Assembly: GCA_017537905.1 (NCBI GenBank)
Contig: JAFYJX010000074.1
Coordinates: forward strand, 1 to 27,203
DNA from: Clostridiales bacterium
GTDB lineage: Bacteria > Bacillota_A > Clostridia > Saccharofermentanales > Saccharofermentanaceae
Reading direction: 5' to 3'
Length of the DNA stretch: 27,203 nucleotides
Position numbers and translations under genes: made by a program
The notes under the pieces: model-generated
Told to the model about the DNA's origin: nothing
Database searches by the model: none
What the model saw: only the letters and a program-made list of their open reading frames with translations
Shown here: positions 15,430 through 22,953 of the stretch, piece after piece
Position numbering within the stretch: the first letter of the stretch is position 1
Layout: each line of letters opens with the position of its first letter

Positions 15430-15907
15430 AGCTGCTACCTCCCATAAAACGTTTTCTCAAGATTTCCTTTGCCCTGGTAAGTCTCATCGACACTGCGGAT
15501 GGTTCTATTTCCAGGATGTCAGCTATCTCTTTAAGGGAGTAGCCTTCGTAGTAATGAAGATGTATCGCGACTCGGAGTTTTTCGGGAAGTTCGGATACAG
15601 CTTCGTACATTTCCGTATCATCTTCATCTATCTCGATGTCTGACCCTACGTCAGCCGCATCTTCGAAAGGTGCTTTGCAGACGACGTCCGCGGACTTAAG
15701 AAAATCCCTGCACCTGTTGGCGGTCATGGTAAGGATATATGATTTTTCTTTGCCTCTGGTGATAGTGATATCGGATCTTATGAGCTTTAAGAAAACATCC
15801 TGAACAACATCTTCGGCATCAGGTCTCGAGCCCAGATACGAATACGCCAGACGGAATGCGTCGTCAGCGAATGTATCGAAAAGTCTCAACACAGCTTCAT
15901 TGTTCAT
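15419..15907 (-). CDS. ECF (sigma-70 family) RNA polymerase sigma factor
   Basis: 162 residues, the usual ECF length. Region 2 is seen at about 14-40 (AFRLAYSYLGSRPDAEDVVQ, core-polymerase and -10 contacts). Region 4 is at about 105-155 (LPEKLRVAIHLHYYEGYSL, then KEIADILEIEPSAVSMRL, the -35 reading HTH). It directs polymerase to a small regulon, held inactive by the overlapping downstream membrane protein. AAGG about 8 bases before the ATG at 15907 supports the start. Upstream, TGAAAC...CGTC suggests autoregulation. Confidence 0.93.
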   Translation of the reverse strand: MNNEAVLRLFDTFADDAFRLAYSYLGSRPDAEDVVQDVFLKLIRSDITITRGKEKSYILTMTANRCRDFLKSADVVCKAPFEDAADVGSDIEIDEDDTEMYEAVSELPEKLRVAIHLHYYEGYSLKEIADILEIEPSAVSMRLTRAKEILRKRFMGGSSYAG

Positions 15908-15950
15908 TTAGCTAACCTTCCTTTTGCGATTTTTGAGATCTCACCTATAA

Positions 15951-15974
15951 GACGAATGAGCGTATCCGGTTTCA
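15951..15974 (-). promoter_or_regulatory. Candidate ECF-type autoregulatory promoter
   Basis: On the minus strand, TGAAAC (rc of 15969-15974) is followed after 14 bases by CGTC (rc of 15951-15954). TGAAAC and CGTC are classic ECF -35 and -10 words; the spacer is 1-3 bases shorter than usual. A TATAAT (rc of 16005-16010) further upstream could be a housekeeping promoter. Confidence 0.35.
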
Positions 15975-16070
15975 CACATATTTTTCGAAAATTCTTCCGA
16001 ACCAATTATACGCCACGGCCAAAATCGCCGAAAAGCCAATAAAACTAACAATAATGTCCTATTATCGGAC

Positions 16071-16099
16071 TTGTTTACTCAAAGCTCTTTTGCTAAAAT
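16071..16099 (+). promoter_or_regulatory. Promoter of the MATE transporter gene
   Basis: TTGTTT (16071-16076), a 17-base spacer and TGC-TAAAAT (16091-16099, extended -10). This accounts for the apparent TTG start at 16071, which is therefore the -35 box and not a start codon. Confidence 0.6.
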
Positions 16100-16139
16100 T
16101 CTCGAACCGACAAAAATAGGAATAGATAAAAAGACTGGT

Positions 16140-17516
16140 ATGACAACTGTTAAAGAAGACAGATCCTATATCAAGAAGCTCCTTCTGATCGCCATTCCGA
16201 TAATGGTGCAGAACGGAATTTCCAACTTCGTAAACCTTCTCGACAATCTCATGATCGGGAGGGTCGGTACTAATGCGCTCTCAGGAGTCGCGATCGCGAA
16301 CCAGCTGATCTTCGTCTACTATCTTGTTATCTTCGGCGCCACTGCCGGAGTCGGCATCTTTACTGCACAGTACAAGGGCAAGGGCGATGATGACGGCATC
16401 CGCAAGTCGTTCCAGTTTAAGATCGTATTTAACACGATCCTTGCTGCCATCTGCACCCTGATCCTTTTTATCTGTTCACCGTTCCTTATCAACCTTTTCC
16501 TTCTGGGTGAGGGTAATCCCGCTGATGCCGCAGAGACGCTTGAGATCGGCATTGATTATATGCATGTCATTCTCATAAGCCTCATTCCGATCGGAATCAC
16601 GCAGGGTTATGCAGGCACGTTAAGAGACTTGGGTTCCACCAAGGTCCCGATGTATTCATCGATGGCTGCGATCTTTGTAAACCTGGTCGGCAACTGGATC
16701 CTTATCTACGGACACTTCGGTCTTCCGGCTCTTGGTGCTGTCGGTGCCGCTATTGCCACGGTCATTTCGAGATTTGTAGAGCTTACGATACTTATCATAT
16801 ATACGGCAAAGCATTCTGAGGCTTTCCCGTTCATCAAGGGTGCCTTTACGAACTTTAAGATTCCGAAGGATCTTGCTTTGAAGTTCTTTTTGAAGGCTCT
16901 GCCTCTCATGGCTAACGAGACTTTGTGGTCGCTCGGCATGACAACGATCAACCAGTGCTATTCATACAGGAGCCTCGATGCCGTTGCTGCACTTAATATC
17001 GAATCCACGATCTGGAATCTCATGGGCGTGGCATTCATTGCTATGGGTGAAGCAGTAGGTATCATGATGGGTCACATCCTTGGTGCCGGCGAGCTTGCCG
17101 ATGCGAAGCAGAAGGCTTACAAGATGCGCCGCGTAACAGTTGTCTGCGGTCTTATCTTCGGTGTGATTATGGCTATTATCGCGCCGTTCTTCCCGCTGCT
17201 TTACAACACGAGCGATCTGATCCGTCACTTAGCGACGAACTTCATTTTCATCTGCGCGTTCATGATGCCTTTCTGCTCTTATACGCACGCATCTTATTTC
17301 ATCATGAGATCAGGCGGAAATACGCTTATCACTGTCATCTTCGACAGCGTATACACATGGGTGCTCGTTGTGCCCCTCGCATACTGCTTAAGCCGTTTTA
17401 CGGGCATGAGCGTAACATGGATGCTCGCGATCGTTCACGGAATGGAGATCGTAAAGTGCTCCATCGCATTCTTCTTCGTCAGGTCCGGTATCTGGGTCAG
17501 GAATATCGTTAAGTAA
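16140..17516 (+). CDS. MATE family multidrug/toxin efflux transporter
   Basis: 458 residues with about 12 membrane helices, the normal size for a MATE (multidrug and toxic compound extrusion) antiporter. Substrates are exchanged for Na+ or H+. Typical features include the first helix IPIMVQNGISNFVNLLDNLM, repeated in the second half at ALPLMANETLWSLGM, and the GAxGAAIAT-like turn (LGAVGAAIAT). The pseudo-twofold N and C halves are both complete. The ATG at 16140 is chosen because the upstream TTG (16071) coincides with the promoter -35 box; the binding site is weak. It is monocistronic, ending in the terminator at 17516-17550. The substrate cannot be predicted from sequence. Confidence 0.92.
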   Translation: MTTVKEDRSYIKKLLLIAIPIMVQNGISNFVNLLDNLMIGRVGTNALSGVAIANQLIFVYYLVIFGATAGVGIFTAQYKGKGDDDGIRKSFQFKIVFNTILAAICTLILFICSPFLINLFLLGEGNPADAAETLEIGIDYMHVILISLIPIGITQGYAGTLRDLGSTKVPMYSSMAAIFVNLVGNWILIYGHFGLPALGAVGAAIATVISRFVELTILIIYTAKHSEAFPFIKGAFTNFKIPKDLALKFFLKALPLMANETLWSLGMTTINQCYSYRSLDAVAALNIESTIWNLMGVAFIAMGEAVGIMMGHILGAGELADAKQKAYKMRRVTVVCGLIFGVIMAIIAPFFPLLYNTSDLIRHLATNFIFICAFMMPFCSYTHASYFIMRSGGNTLITVIFDSVYTWVLVVPLAYCLSRFTGMSVTWMLAIVHGMEIVKCSIAFFFVRSGIWVRNIVK

Positions 17517-17550
17517 AAAGGTGTCTCACCTTCTGGAGACGCCTTTTTTG
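17516..17550. terminator. Bidirectional terminator
   Basis: AGGTGTCTC (17519-17527) pairs with GAGACGCCT (17536-17544) with one G-T pair, flanked by A and T runs. It ends the MATE gene and the convergent gene whose stop (17526-17528) lies inside the stem. Confidence 0.82.
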
Positions 17551-17984
17551 TTGTTTTCCTGTTCCTCGTCGTCGAGTGGCTTAAATATGCCGGAGAGATT
17601 GCCCCCTGGATTTCTGCTCTCCCAAACATTGAATTCGTCCTCGAGGTCGTTGATCCTGTCTTCGTGCGCTTCAGCAACCTTTGCGGCTGAAGACTTCTTA
17701 TACTTGGCGATTTCCTCGTTGGTGAGTCTTCTGACGAGCGAAGCGCCGCTGGGGCCGTCATCTTCGGAACTGATTATTTTGCCGTATGTGCTGCAGAAAG
17801 TTTCCTTCTCGTTGCCCGATATCTCGTCTCTTCTTACCGTAAAGCTGGCGTAGGCTTTGTAATATCTCTTGTCGCCTTTGCTGTCACCTATATTGTTGGA
17901 ATTATCGAGCAGTGTTCCGAAGATCCAGCAGGATAAGCCGAATCCCACACCACCGGCAAACAGGAATGCAAGAAAATCAATCAT
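17526..17984 (-). CDS. Small N-terminally anchored protein
   Basis: 152 residues of unknown function. One N-terminal membrane helix (about 3-26, FLAFLFAGGVGFGLSCWIFG) is followed by a hydrophilic domain, Lys/Glu/Asp-rich, with a probable helical stretch near 95-125. The SD (AGGGG) lies within the last codons of the upstream zinc-ribbon gene, whose stop is 4 bases from this start. The two are therefore translationally coupled and probably work together at the membrane. I recognise no family. Confidence 0.72.
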   Translation of the reverse strand: MIDFLAFLFAGGVGFGLSCWIFGTLLDNSNNIGDSKGDKRYYKAYASFTVRRDEISGNEKETFCSTYGKIISSEDDGPSGASLVRRLTNEEIAKYKKSSAAKVAEAHEDRINDLEDEFNVWESRNPGGNLSGIFKPLDDEEQENNKKGVSRR

Positions 17985-17988
17985 ATCA

Positions 17989-19203
17989 TCACCCCTGTCT
18001 CTTCTTCATGAAGTTGAACATGTCTCTGTCCTGAGTCAGCTTTATGTTCTTGATCACTTTAACTACTTTACTGATGCCTACTGTAAACAGTGCGATTATG
18101 CCTGTGACGAGGGCGACGATCAGCTTTCCGTTATTCCTGCTCGAGGAAGATCTTCCTGAAGCAAAGATAAAGGGCAGGGTATATTTGAATACGAAGAAAG
18201 CAGCTAATGATATGATGACTCCCGTTATTATCAGGAGCGTATAGAAAAGGATCTCATTCCAGGGAAGACCGCACACGACTTTACCTGTATCGCCGTTAAC
18301 GAGGATCGTGTTGTGCTTTCCCTTATATTTGAATGATATGAACCATGCAGGGAACATAGCGTAGATCATGTCATTGTCGAGCTTTATCGACGGGTTTGAT
18401 TTGACGATCGACATATCGCTTGCATGAACGTCATGCATTGCTTCGTCTTCAAAGAAATCATTTGCGCGCTTCAGGGTTGCCCATCTTAAGTCGCTGTATG
18501 TGACATCAGATACATTTGAATAGAAGCCTGCGAGATAGTCCTCATCAAAACGCTTAAGACGTGTCAGGCTGTAGGGCTCTAATCTCGAACTGCTCTCATC
18601 GGACAACGCTTTGGATGCATCGATCGGAAGGTTATTGATCTTCATGGTACCGGCGCGTCCGAAATAACGTGTAACGGTATTCTTACCCCGCCTTACATGT
18701 CCTTTGACAACAACGGCATCAGCAAAATCGGCATTTACGATCCAGTACGGAATGTAGATTCCGCGCACGCATTCTACGGAGAAATTCTTGATCTCTCTCG
18801 GAACGAAGATGCCTTTTTTCAGCTGATCACGCACGAGTGAGATAGCTTTCTCTTTCGTGATGGTGAAGGGCAGGACATATTCAGGGCACTTCTGTCTTGC
18901 GATCCTGCTGAAAACAACGTTGGGGTTTCCGCAGTAAACGCATGTAGTTGATGCTTCGCTTCCGTTGATGATGATCTCGCCGCCGCACTCGCTGCATGTG
19001 TAGACATAGCAGTCCATGTACTTGGCGTCTTTCTCACCATAGACCGACTCCATCGATTCGGCCTTTAAGTCCTGTCTGTATTCTTTGGATTCTGCTTCGA
19101 CTTCTTCGGGCTTGAATGAACTGCCGCAGGCAGAACAGACCAGCTTTTGCGAGCTCGGGTCGAAGACCAGCGCGTGGCTGCAGTTTTTACATAGTGTTGC
19201 CAT
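17989..19203 (-). CDS. TFIIB-type zinc-ribbon membrane protein
   Basis: 404 residues. Two zinc ribbons: Cys5/Cys8 with Cys23/Cys26, and Cys70/Cys73 with Cys88/Cys91. A globular domain of about 210 residues follows (includes YVLPFTITKEKAISLVRDQLK, split at LPFTITKEKA, and YIPYWIVNADF). Two C-terminal membrane helices lie near 306-335 and 348-370. I recall such proteins from Firmicutes and Actinobacteria as TFIIB-type zinc-ribbon proteins of unknown role; the PYW and F-P-F-T segments are typical. Promoter TTGACA/TATATT upstream (19250-19278). The start has AAGG-type sequence about 11 bases upstream. It is in an operon with the small anchored protein. Confidence 0.85.
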   Translation of the reverse strand: MATLCKNCSHALVFDPSSQKLVCSACGSSFKPEEVEAESKEYRQDLKAESMESVYGEKDAKYMDCYVYTCSECGGEIIINGSEASTTCVYCGNPNVVFSRIARQKCPEYVLPFTITKEKAISLVRDQLKKGIFVPREIKNFSVECVRGIYIPYWIVNADFADAVVVKGHVRRGKNTVTRYFGRAGTMKINNLPIDASKALSDESSSRLEPYSLTRLKRFDEDYLAGFYSNVSDVTYSDLRWATLKRANDFFEDEAMHDVHASDMSIVKSNPSIKLDNDMIYAMFPAWFISFKYKGKHNTILVNGDTGKVVCGLPWNEILFYTLLIITGVIISLAAFFVFKYTLPFIFASGRSSSSRNNGKLIVALVTGIIALFTVGISKVVKVIKNIKLTQDRDMFNFMKKRQG

Positions 19204-19249
19204 TTCCCTTATTCCTTTTGCAAACTATTCGAAAAATTCCTACTATCCG

Positions 19250-19278
19250 AATATATCTGCAAAAGAGACGGGTGTCAA
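19250..19278 (-). promoter_or_regulatory. Strong promoter of the zinc-ribbon operon
   Basis: On the minus strand: TTGACA (rc of 19273-19278), a 17-base spacer, TATATT (rc of 19250-19255). Six of six and five of six consensus matches. It sits immediately after the SulP gene stop. Confidence 0.8.
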
Positions 19279-19281
19279 TTA

Positions 19282-20940
19282 TTATTGAGCGCGGACGATC
19301 TCCTGGGCTCTAGCGAGAGCATCGTCGATGTGCGCGCAGAAATTATCAGCGCCGAGCTTATCGTAGAAGCCGGCCTTCTGGATGACCTTCATGGGCTGCT
19401 CATTAACGTGTGACATGATGAGCTGAACGCCTCTTGCGTTACAGTCGTCAAAGAGGATCTCGAGATTCTTCATTGCTGTCGCGTCTATAGTGCTTACGCT
19501 TCTCATACGAAGGACAAGAGCCTTAGTGCCTTCCTTGGGTGAGATCTGCAAGATCTTGCCTGCAGTAGCAAAGAACATGGGTCCGTTGATCTCGTAAACG
19601 AGAGTGTCCTTGGGAAGCTCTCTTAAGTCGATGCTGTCGGGATCGTTCTCGGGATCGAAATTCTTCCAGCCTTCAACCTGTGTAACTTCGCTCATTCTCT
19701 TCATGAAGAGGACAGCTGCAAGGAGCACGCCTACTTCGATCGCAACAACGAGATCGAAGATTACGGTGAGCGCGAAAGTGATGAGGAGAACGACGATGTC
19801 GCTCTTGGGTGAGCTCTTAACGAGCTTAACGAATCTCCTCCAGCCGCTCATGTTATATGCGACCTGGAAAAGGATCGCAGCGATGCAGGGCATCGGAATG
19901 AGCTTTGCGTAAGGCATGAGGAATACAACTACGAGAAGAAGCGTTACTGAGTGTACCATGCCGGCAATAGGTGTCTTACCGCCGTTCTTGATATTTGCAG
20001 CAGTTCTCGCGATAGCGCCTGTAGCAGGGATACCGCCGAAGCATGCAGATGCGATATTACCTACGCCCTGTGCTACGAGCTCAGCGTTAGGTCTGTGCTT
20101 GGAACCGATCATGGAGTCTGCAACGACTGCGGAGAGAAGTGATTCAACGCCTGCCAAAAATGCAATGGTAATAGCGTTTGTGAGCTGTCCTCTGATGTTC
20201 TCGAAAGAAAACATTGAAGCTGTTACGCTGAGGTGGGGAAGTCCTGCCTGGATGTTCTCAAAAGACTTTCCGATTGTATTAACGTCCCAGTGGAAGATCT
20301 CTACGATAGCTGCAGTTACTACGACTGCGATGAATGAGCCGGGGATCTTCTTGAAGAACATAGGCCATACGATGAGGATGATGAGCGCGATAGCGCCGAT
20401 GAGAACGCCCTGCCAGTTGACTGTAGTTGCGTTATTTATGAGGGCCATTACTTTCTCGGCTGTCTCGATGGGCTTTTCGCCGTGCTGGTAAACGATGCCT
20501 GTGAAGTCCTTGATCTGGCCGATGAAGAGGGTAACTGCGATGCCAGCGGTAAAGCCTGTTGTGATAGGGTCGGGAATGTATTTAAGAAGGCTTCCGAATC
20601 TGCAGATGCCCATGATGATAAGGAGGATACCTGCCATGATGGTCGCGATCATGAGGCCTTCTGTGCCGTCCTTCATAACGATGCCTGCTACGATGGTCGC
20701 GAAAGCTGCCGTAGGTCCTGCGATCTGGACTCTGCTGCCGCCTAAGAAAGATACGATGAATCCTGCGACAATCGCTGTGTAGATACCTGCTTCAGGACCG
20801 ACGCCTGATGCTATTGCGAGCGCGATGGATAAAGGCAGCGCGATGATCGCTACGATGATTCCCGCTACGATATCCTTAACGAGCTGGGAACCGGAATAGT
20901 TCTTCATTACCGAAAACAGCTTAGGTTTAAATTCGTTCAT
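19282..20940 (-). CDS. SulP family anion transporter with STAS domain
   Basis: 552 residues. The membrane part (about 1-400, some 12-14 helices) carries SulP signatures such as GVGPEAGIYTAIVAGF and GSRVQIAGPTAAFATIV. A cytoplasmic STAS domain follows (about 430-550; the VSTIDATAMKNLEILF loop and TLVYEINGPMFFATAGKI strand). SulP proteins import sulfate, bicarbonate or C4-dicarboxylates; which one here cannot be told. The ATG at 20940 follows GAGGG at 7 bases; the longer frame to 21009 runs into the promoter. The promoter TTGATA/TATAAT is at 20981-21009. No terminator is evident before the next operon. Confidence 0.93.
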   Translation of the reverse strand: MNEFKPKLFSVMKNYSGSQLVKDIVAGIIVAIIALPLSIALAIASGVGPEAGIYTAIVAGFIVSFLGGSRVQIAGPTAAFATIVAGIVMKDGTEGLMIATIMAGILLIIMGICRFGSLLKYIPDPITTGFTAGIAVTLFIGQIKDFTGIVYQHGEKPIETAEKVMALINNATTVNWQGVLIGAIALIILIVWPMFFKKIPGSFIAVVVTAAIVEIFHWDVNTIGKSFENIQAGLPHLSVTASMFSFENIRGQLTNAITIAFLAGVESLLSAVVADSMIGSKHRPNAELVAQGVGNIASACFGGIPATGAIARTAANIKNGGKTPIAGMVHSVTLLLVVVFLMPYAKLIPMPCIAAILFQVAYNMSGWRRFVKLVKSSPKSDIVVLLITFALTVIFDLVVAIEVGVLLAAVLFMKRMSEVTQVEGWKNFDPENDPDSIDLRELPKDTLVYEINGPMFFATAGKILQISPKEGTKALVLRMRSVSTIDATAMKNLEILFDDCNARGVQLIMSHVNEQPMKVIQKAGFYDKLGADNFCAHIDDALARAQEIVRAQ

Positions 20941-20980
20941 AACAGACCCTCTTATATTCTTTATAAACTCAAACTTCGAA

Positions 20981-21009
20981 ATTATATGAATTAGGTCATG
21001 TGGTATCAA
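20981..21009 (-). promoter_or_regulatory. SulP promoter
   Basis: On the minus strand: TTGATA (rc of 21004-21009), a 17-base spacer, a perfect TATAAT (rc of 20981-20986). Confidence 0.75.
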
Positions 21010-21075
21010 TTAATAATTTGCACGAATGTAGGACAATTTTTCGCAAATAGTGTAAACGGCTTGAACATAATGGTA

Positions 21076-21081
21076 TATAAT
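21076..21081 (+). promoter_or_regulatory. -10 box of the histidine phosphatase gene
   Basis: A perfect TATAAT lies 37 bases before the ATG at 21119; no clear -35 is visible. Confidence 0.45.
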
Positions 21082-21118
21082 GCTCTATGTAAAGTGTCAG
21101 GTGTCATCGGGGGATGAT

Positions 21119-21727
21119 ATGAATAAGACGATAATAACTGTTCAGCATACCGAATCTGAACATCACCTTAACAGACATGCAGGTGCCTGGGGTAATTGGC
21201 TGCTCACGGATAATGGCAGGAAGCAGGCCTTTGAGATCGGCAAGTGGCTTTTGAACGAAGGCTGTGCCGACGGCTTTGTAATGTACTGTTCAGACTTAGC
21301 ACGCGCTTCCCAGACTGCAGAAGAGATCAACAAGACTCTTCATCTAACACCAGTAATGACTGAACTTATCCGTGAAGTCAACGCAGGCGAGGGCAACGGC
21401 AAGCCCTGGGACTGGTATGACGAGCATAAGATCCCTGCAGGAGAAGGCTACGATCCTGATTACAGGCCTTTTCCGGATGCGGAATCTGACAGGGATCTGT
21501 GGAACAGGATCAAGCCTTTTTACGAACAGTTGATCAATAGCCCTGAAGATAAGATCCTCATCGTGTCGCACGGCTGCACTCTCGGATTTTTGCAGGCGAT
21601 GCTGATGAACTTCGAATTCGATGACCTTAGGAAAGCGCGTTTCAGCGGACGTTCCGGTTCGATCTCCAAGTTTACAGTCGATCCTGACGGACGAGTGACC
21701 GCAAACTATATAAATCTAAGGGTCTGA
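21119..21727 (+). CDS. Histidine phosphatase family protein, QH variant
   Basis: 202 residues of the phosphoglycerate mutase-like (histidine phosphatase) fold. The phosphorylated His is His10, in VQHTESEHH; the usual RHG motif reads QHT, so the neighbouring catalytic Arg is replaced by Gln. The second His (His151, VSHGCTLG) is intact, as are the LTDNGRKQA and SDLARASQTAEEI motifs. I recall a Firmicute subfamily with this QH-QSEHH style, so it may be a normal variant with a different substrate, not an inactive enzyme. The start at 21119 is preferred over 21080 because GGGG lies upstream. The substrate is unknown. Confidence 0.85.
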   Translation: MNKTIITVQHTESEHHLNRHAGAWGNWLLTDNGRKQAFEIGKWLLNEGCADGFVMYCSDLARASQTAEEINKTLHLTPVMTELIREVNAGEGNGKPWDWYDEHKIPAGEGYDPDYRPFPDAESDRDLWNRIKPFYEQLINSPEDKILIVSHGCTLGFLQAMLMNFEFDDLRKARFSGRSGSISKFTVDPDGRVTANYINLRV

Positions 21728-21764
21728 AACGAAATTGCCAAACTTTTTTTGAACGGTTTGGTGA

Positions 21765-21770
21765 TATAAT
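21765..21770 (+). promoter_or_regulatory. -10 box of the racemase/hydrolase unit
   Basis: A perfect TATAAT, 33 bases before the ATG at 21804. Just upstream, CCAAAC (near 21738-21743) and GTTTGG (21756-21761) form a weak inverted repeat that could be an operator or a weak terminator of the phosphatase gene. Confidence 0.45.
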
Positions 21771-21803
21771 GCGTAAAATCTATTAATCAGGGGATTCCAG
21801 CTT

Positions 21804-22496
21804 ATGAAAAAGATAGGATTGGTCGGAGGGACAGGTCCCGAATCGACCTTAATGTACTACAAGATCTTAAATACCGAGATAGACCGTATAACAAACGGTG
21901 AGGCCATGCCTGACATCGCTATCGAGAGCGTTAATTTCACAAGGGCGTGGAACTACGTAACAGAAGGCAGGTTCGACCTTCTTACAGATTATCTCTATGA
22001 GAAATTGGATGCGCTTGATAAAGGCGGTTCGGAGGTTATCTCGCTTACCGCAGTTACTATGCATGCCGTTTACGACGAGCTTGCTGCCAGGTTTAACAAG
22101 CCGATCGTAAGCATTCCGAAGGCCGTAGCTGAAGAAGCATCTGCCAGAGGGATCAGGCGCATTGGGCTTCTCGGCACTATATTCACGATGGAAAAAGACT
22201 ACATGAAAAAGGACTTAAGAGATGCAGGGATCGAGGTTTTCGTGCCTTCTGAAGAAGACAGAAAACTCGTTGCCACAAGGATCTTCGAAGAGCTCGAAAA
22301 GGGCATCGTCAAGGAGTCCACGCTTATAGAGCTTCAGGGTGTAATTAACAGGATGAAGGACGAGAACGGCATCGAAGGCGTCATCTTAGGATGCACGGAG
22401 CTGCCTTTGATCCTTAATCCTGAAAACTGCCCGGTCGCATGTTTCGATGCGGTCGAGATACATATACGTAAACTGATCGAGTTGTCGGTCAAATAA
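21804..22496 (+). CDS. Aspartate/glutamate racemase-like protein lacking the first catalytic Cys
   Basis: 230 residues of the PLP-independent Asp/Glu racemase fold (YgeA-like, IGLVGGTGPESTLMYY at the N-terminus). These enzymes normally use two opposed cysteines. The second is present (Cys197, VILGCTELPLI). The first, normally in a C-N-T-x-H motif, reads A83-V84-T85-M86-H87, preceded by Thr82. E. coli YgeA is known to work with Thr at that site, so activity may be altered or one-sided, or the protein may do something else. A weak AGGGG site lies about 12 bases before the ATG. It heads a likely operon with the two genes downstream. Confidence 0.85.
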   Translation: MKKIGLVGGTGPESTLMYYKILNTEIDRITNGEAMPDIAIESVNFTRAWNYVTEGRFDLLTDYLYEKLDALDKGGSEVISLTAVTMHAVYDELAARFNKPIVSIPKAVAEEASARGIRRIGLLGTIFTMEKDYMKKDLRDAGIEVFVPSEEDRKLVATRIFEELEKGIVKESTLIELQGVINRMKDENGIEGVILGCTELPLILNPENCPVACFDAVEIHIRKLIELSVK

Positions 22497-22518
22497 AAAT
22501 ATCAGGGGGAAATAGGAG

Positions 22519-22937
22519 ATGAAATTCTCAGAAAGGGAAAAGCCGTCGAAAGACGGCAGCACGAGTACACGGAGATCCTTTATGAATGCGCATGCACAAA
22601 AGCATGCCCGACTGTACCGGCGATGCATTTGAGGGGCTTTGAGTTTCCCTCACGTGTAACGGCGGAAAAAATAAAGTATAAGGATCTCGAAAAATTCATG
22701 AAACATAAGTTAAACATGCTGGAGCCCGGCATCTTTATGCTGGCGGCTTTTGGTATCATCGCGGCCGTCGCGCTTGTCTTCCGAATGGTCAATTGGGAGA
22801 TATTAGCGTGTTTCGCTGCATGGACCGCAGGGCTCATTCTGACCGCTGTAACGGTGCTGCTCATCATTAAAGCGCACCAGTACATTGTGCTCAATGAGAG
22901 AGCGGTCAGAGAGAACAAGGAAAAACATATCAATTAA
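22519..22937 (+). pseudogene. Small two-helix membrane protein with displaced 5' frame
   Basis: The best start (ATG 22519, AGGGGGA 9 bases upstream) opens a 37-codon frame ending at a TGA near 22630. The adjacent frame is open through to the stop at 22937 and reads like real protein: ...EILRKGKAVERRQHEYTEIL, YECACTKACPTVPAMHLRG, then two membrane helices (about 35-55 and 60-85 from the internal ATG at 22623). No standard start lies upstream in that frame, and the internal ATG has no ribosome binding site. A one-base indel near the start, programmed -1 slippage, or a rare start (ATA 22512, ATT 22524) are possible. If the gene is intact, the CDS is 22623-22937 (104 aa). It lies between the racemase-like and hydrolase genes. 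Confidence 0.55.
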
Positions 22938-22953
22938 TTTAGGGGGATAAAAA

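Noticed and set aside
16071..16139. TTG start extending the MATE protein by 23 residues
   Set aside because: The TTG belongs to a clear promoter (TTGTTT, 17 bases, TAAAAT), so it lies before the transcription start.
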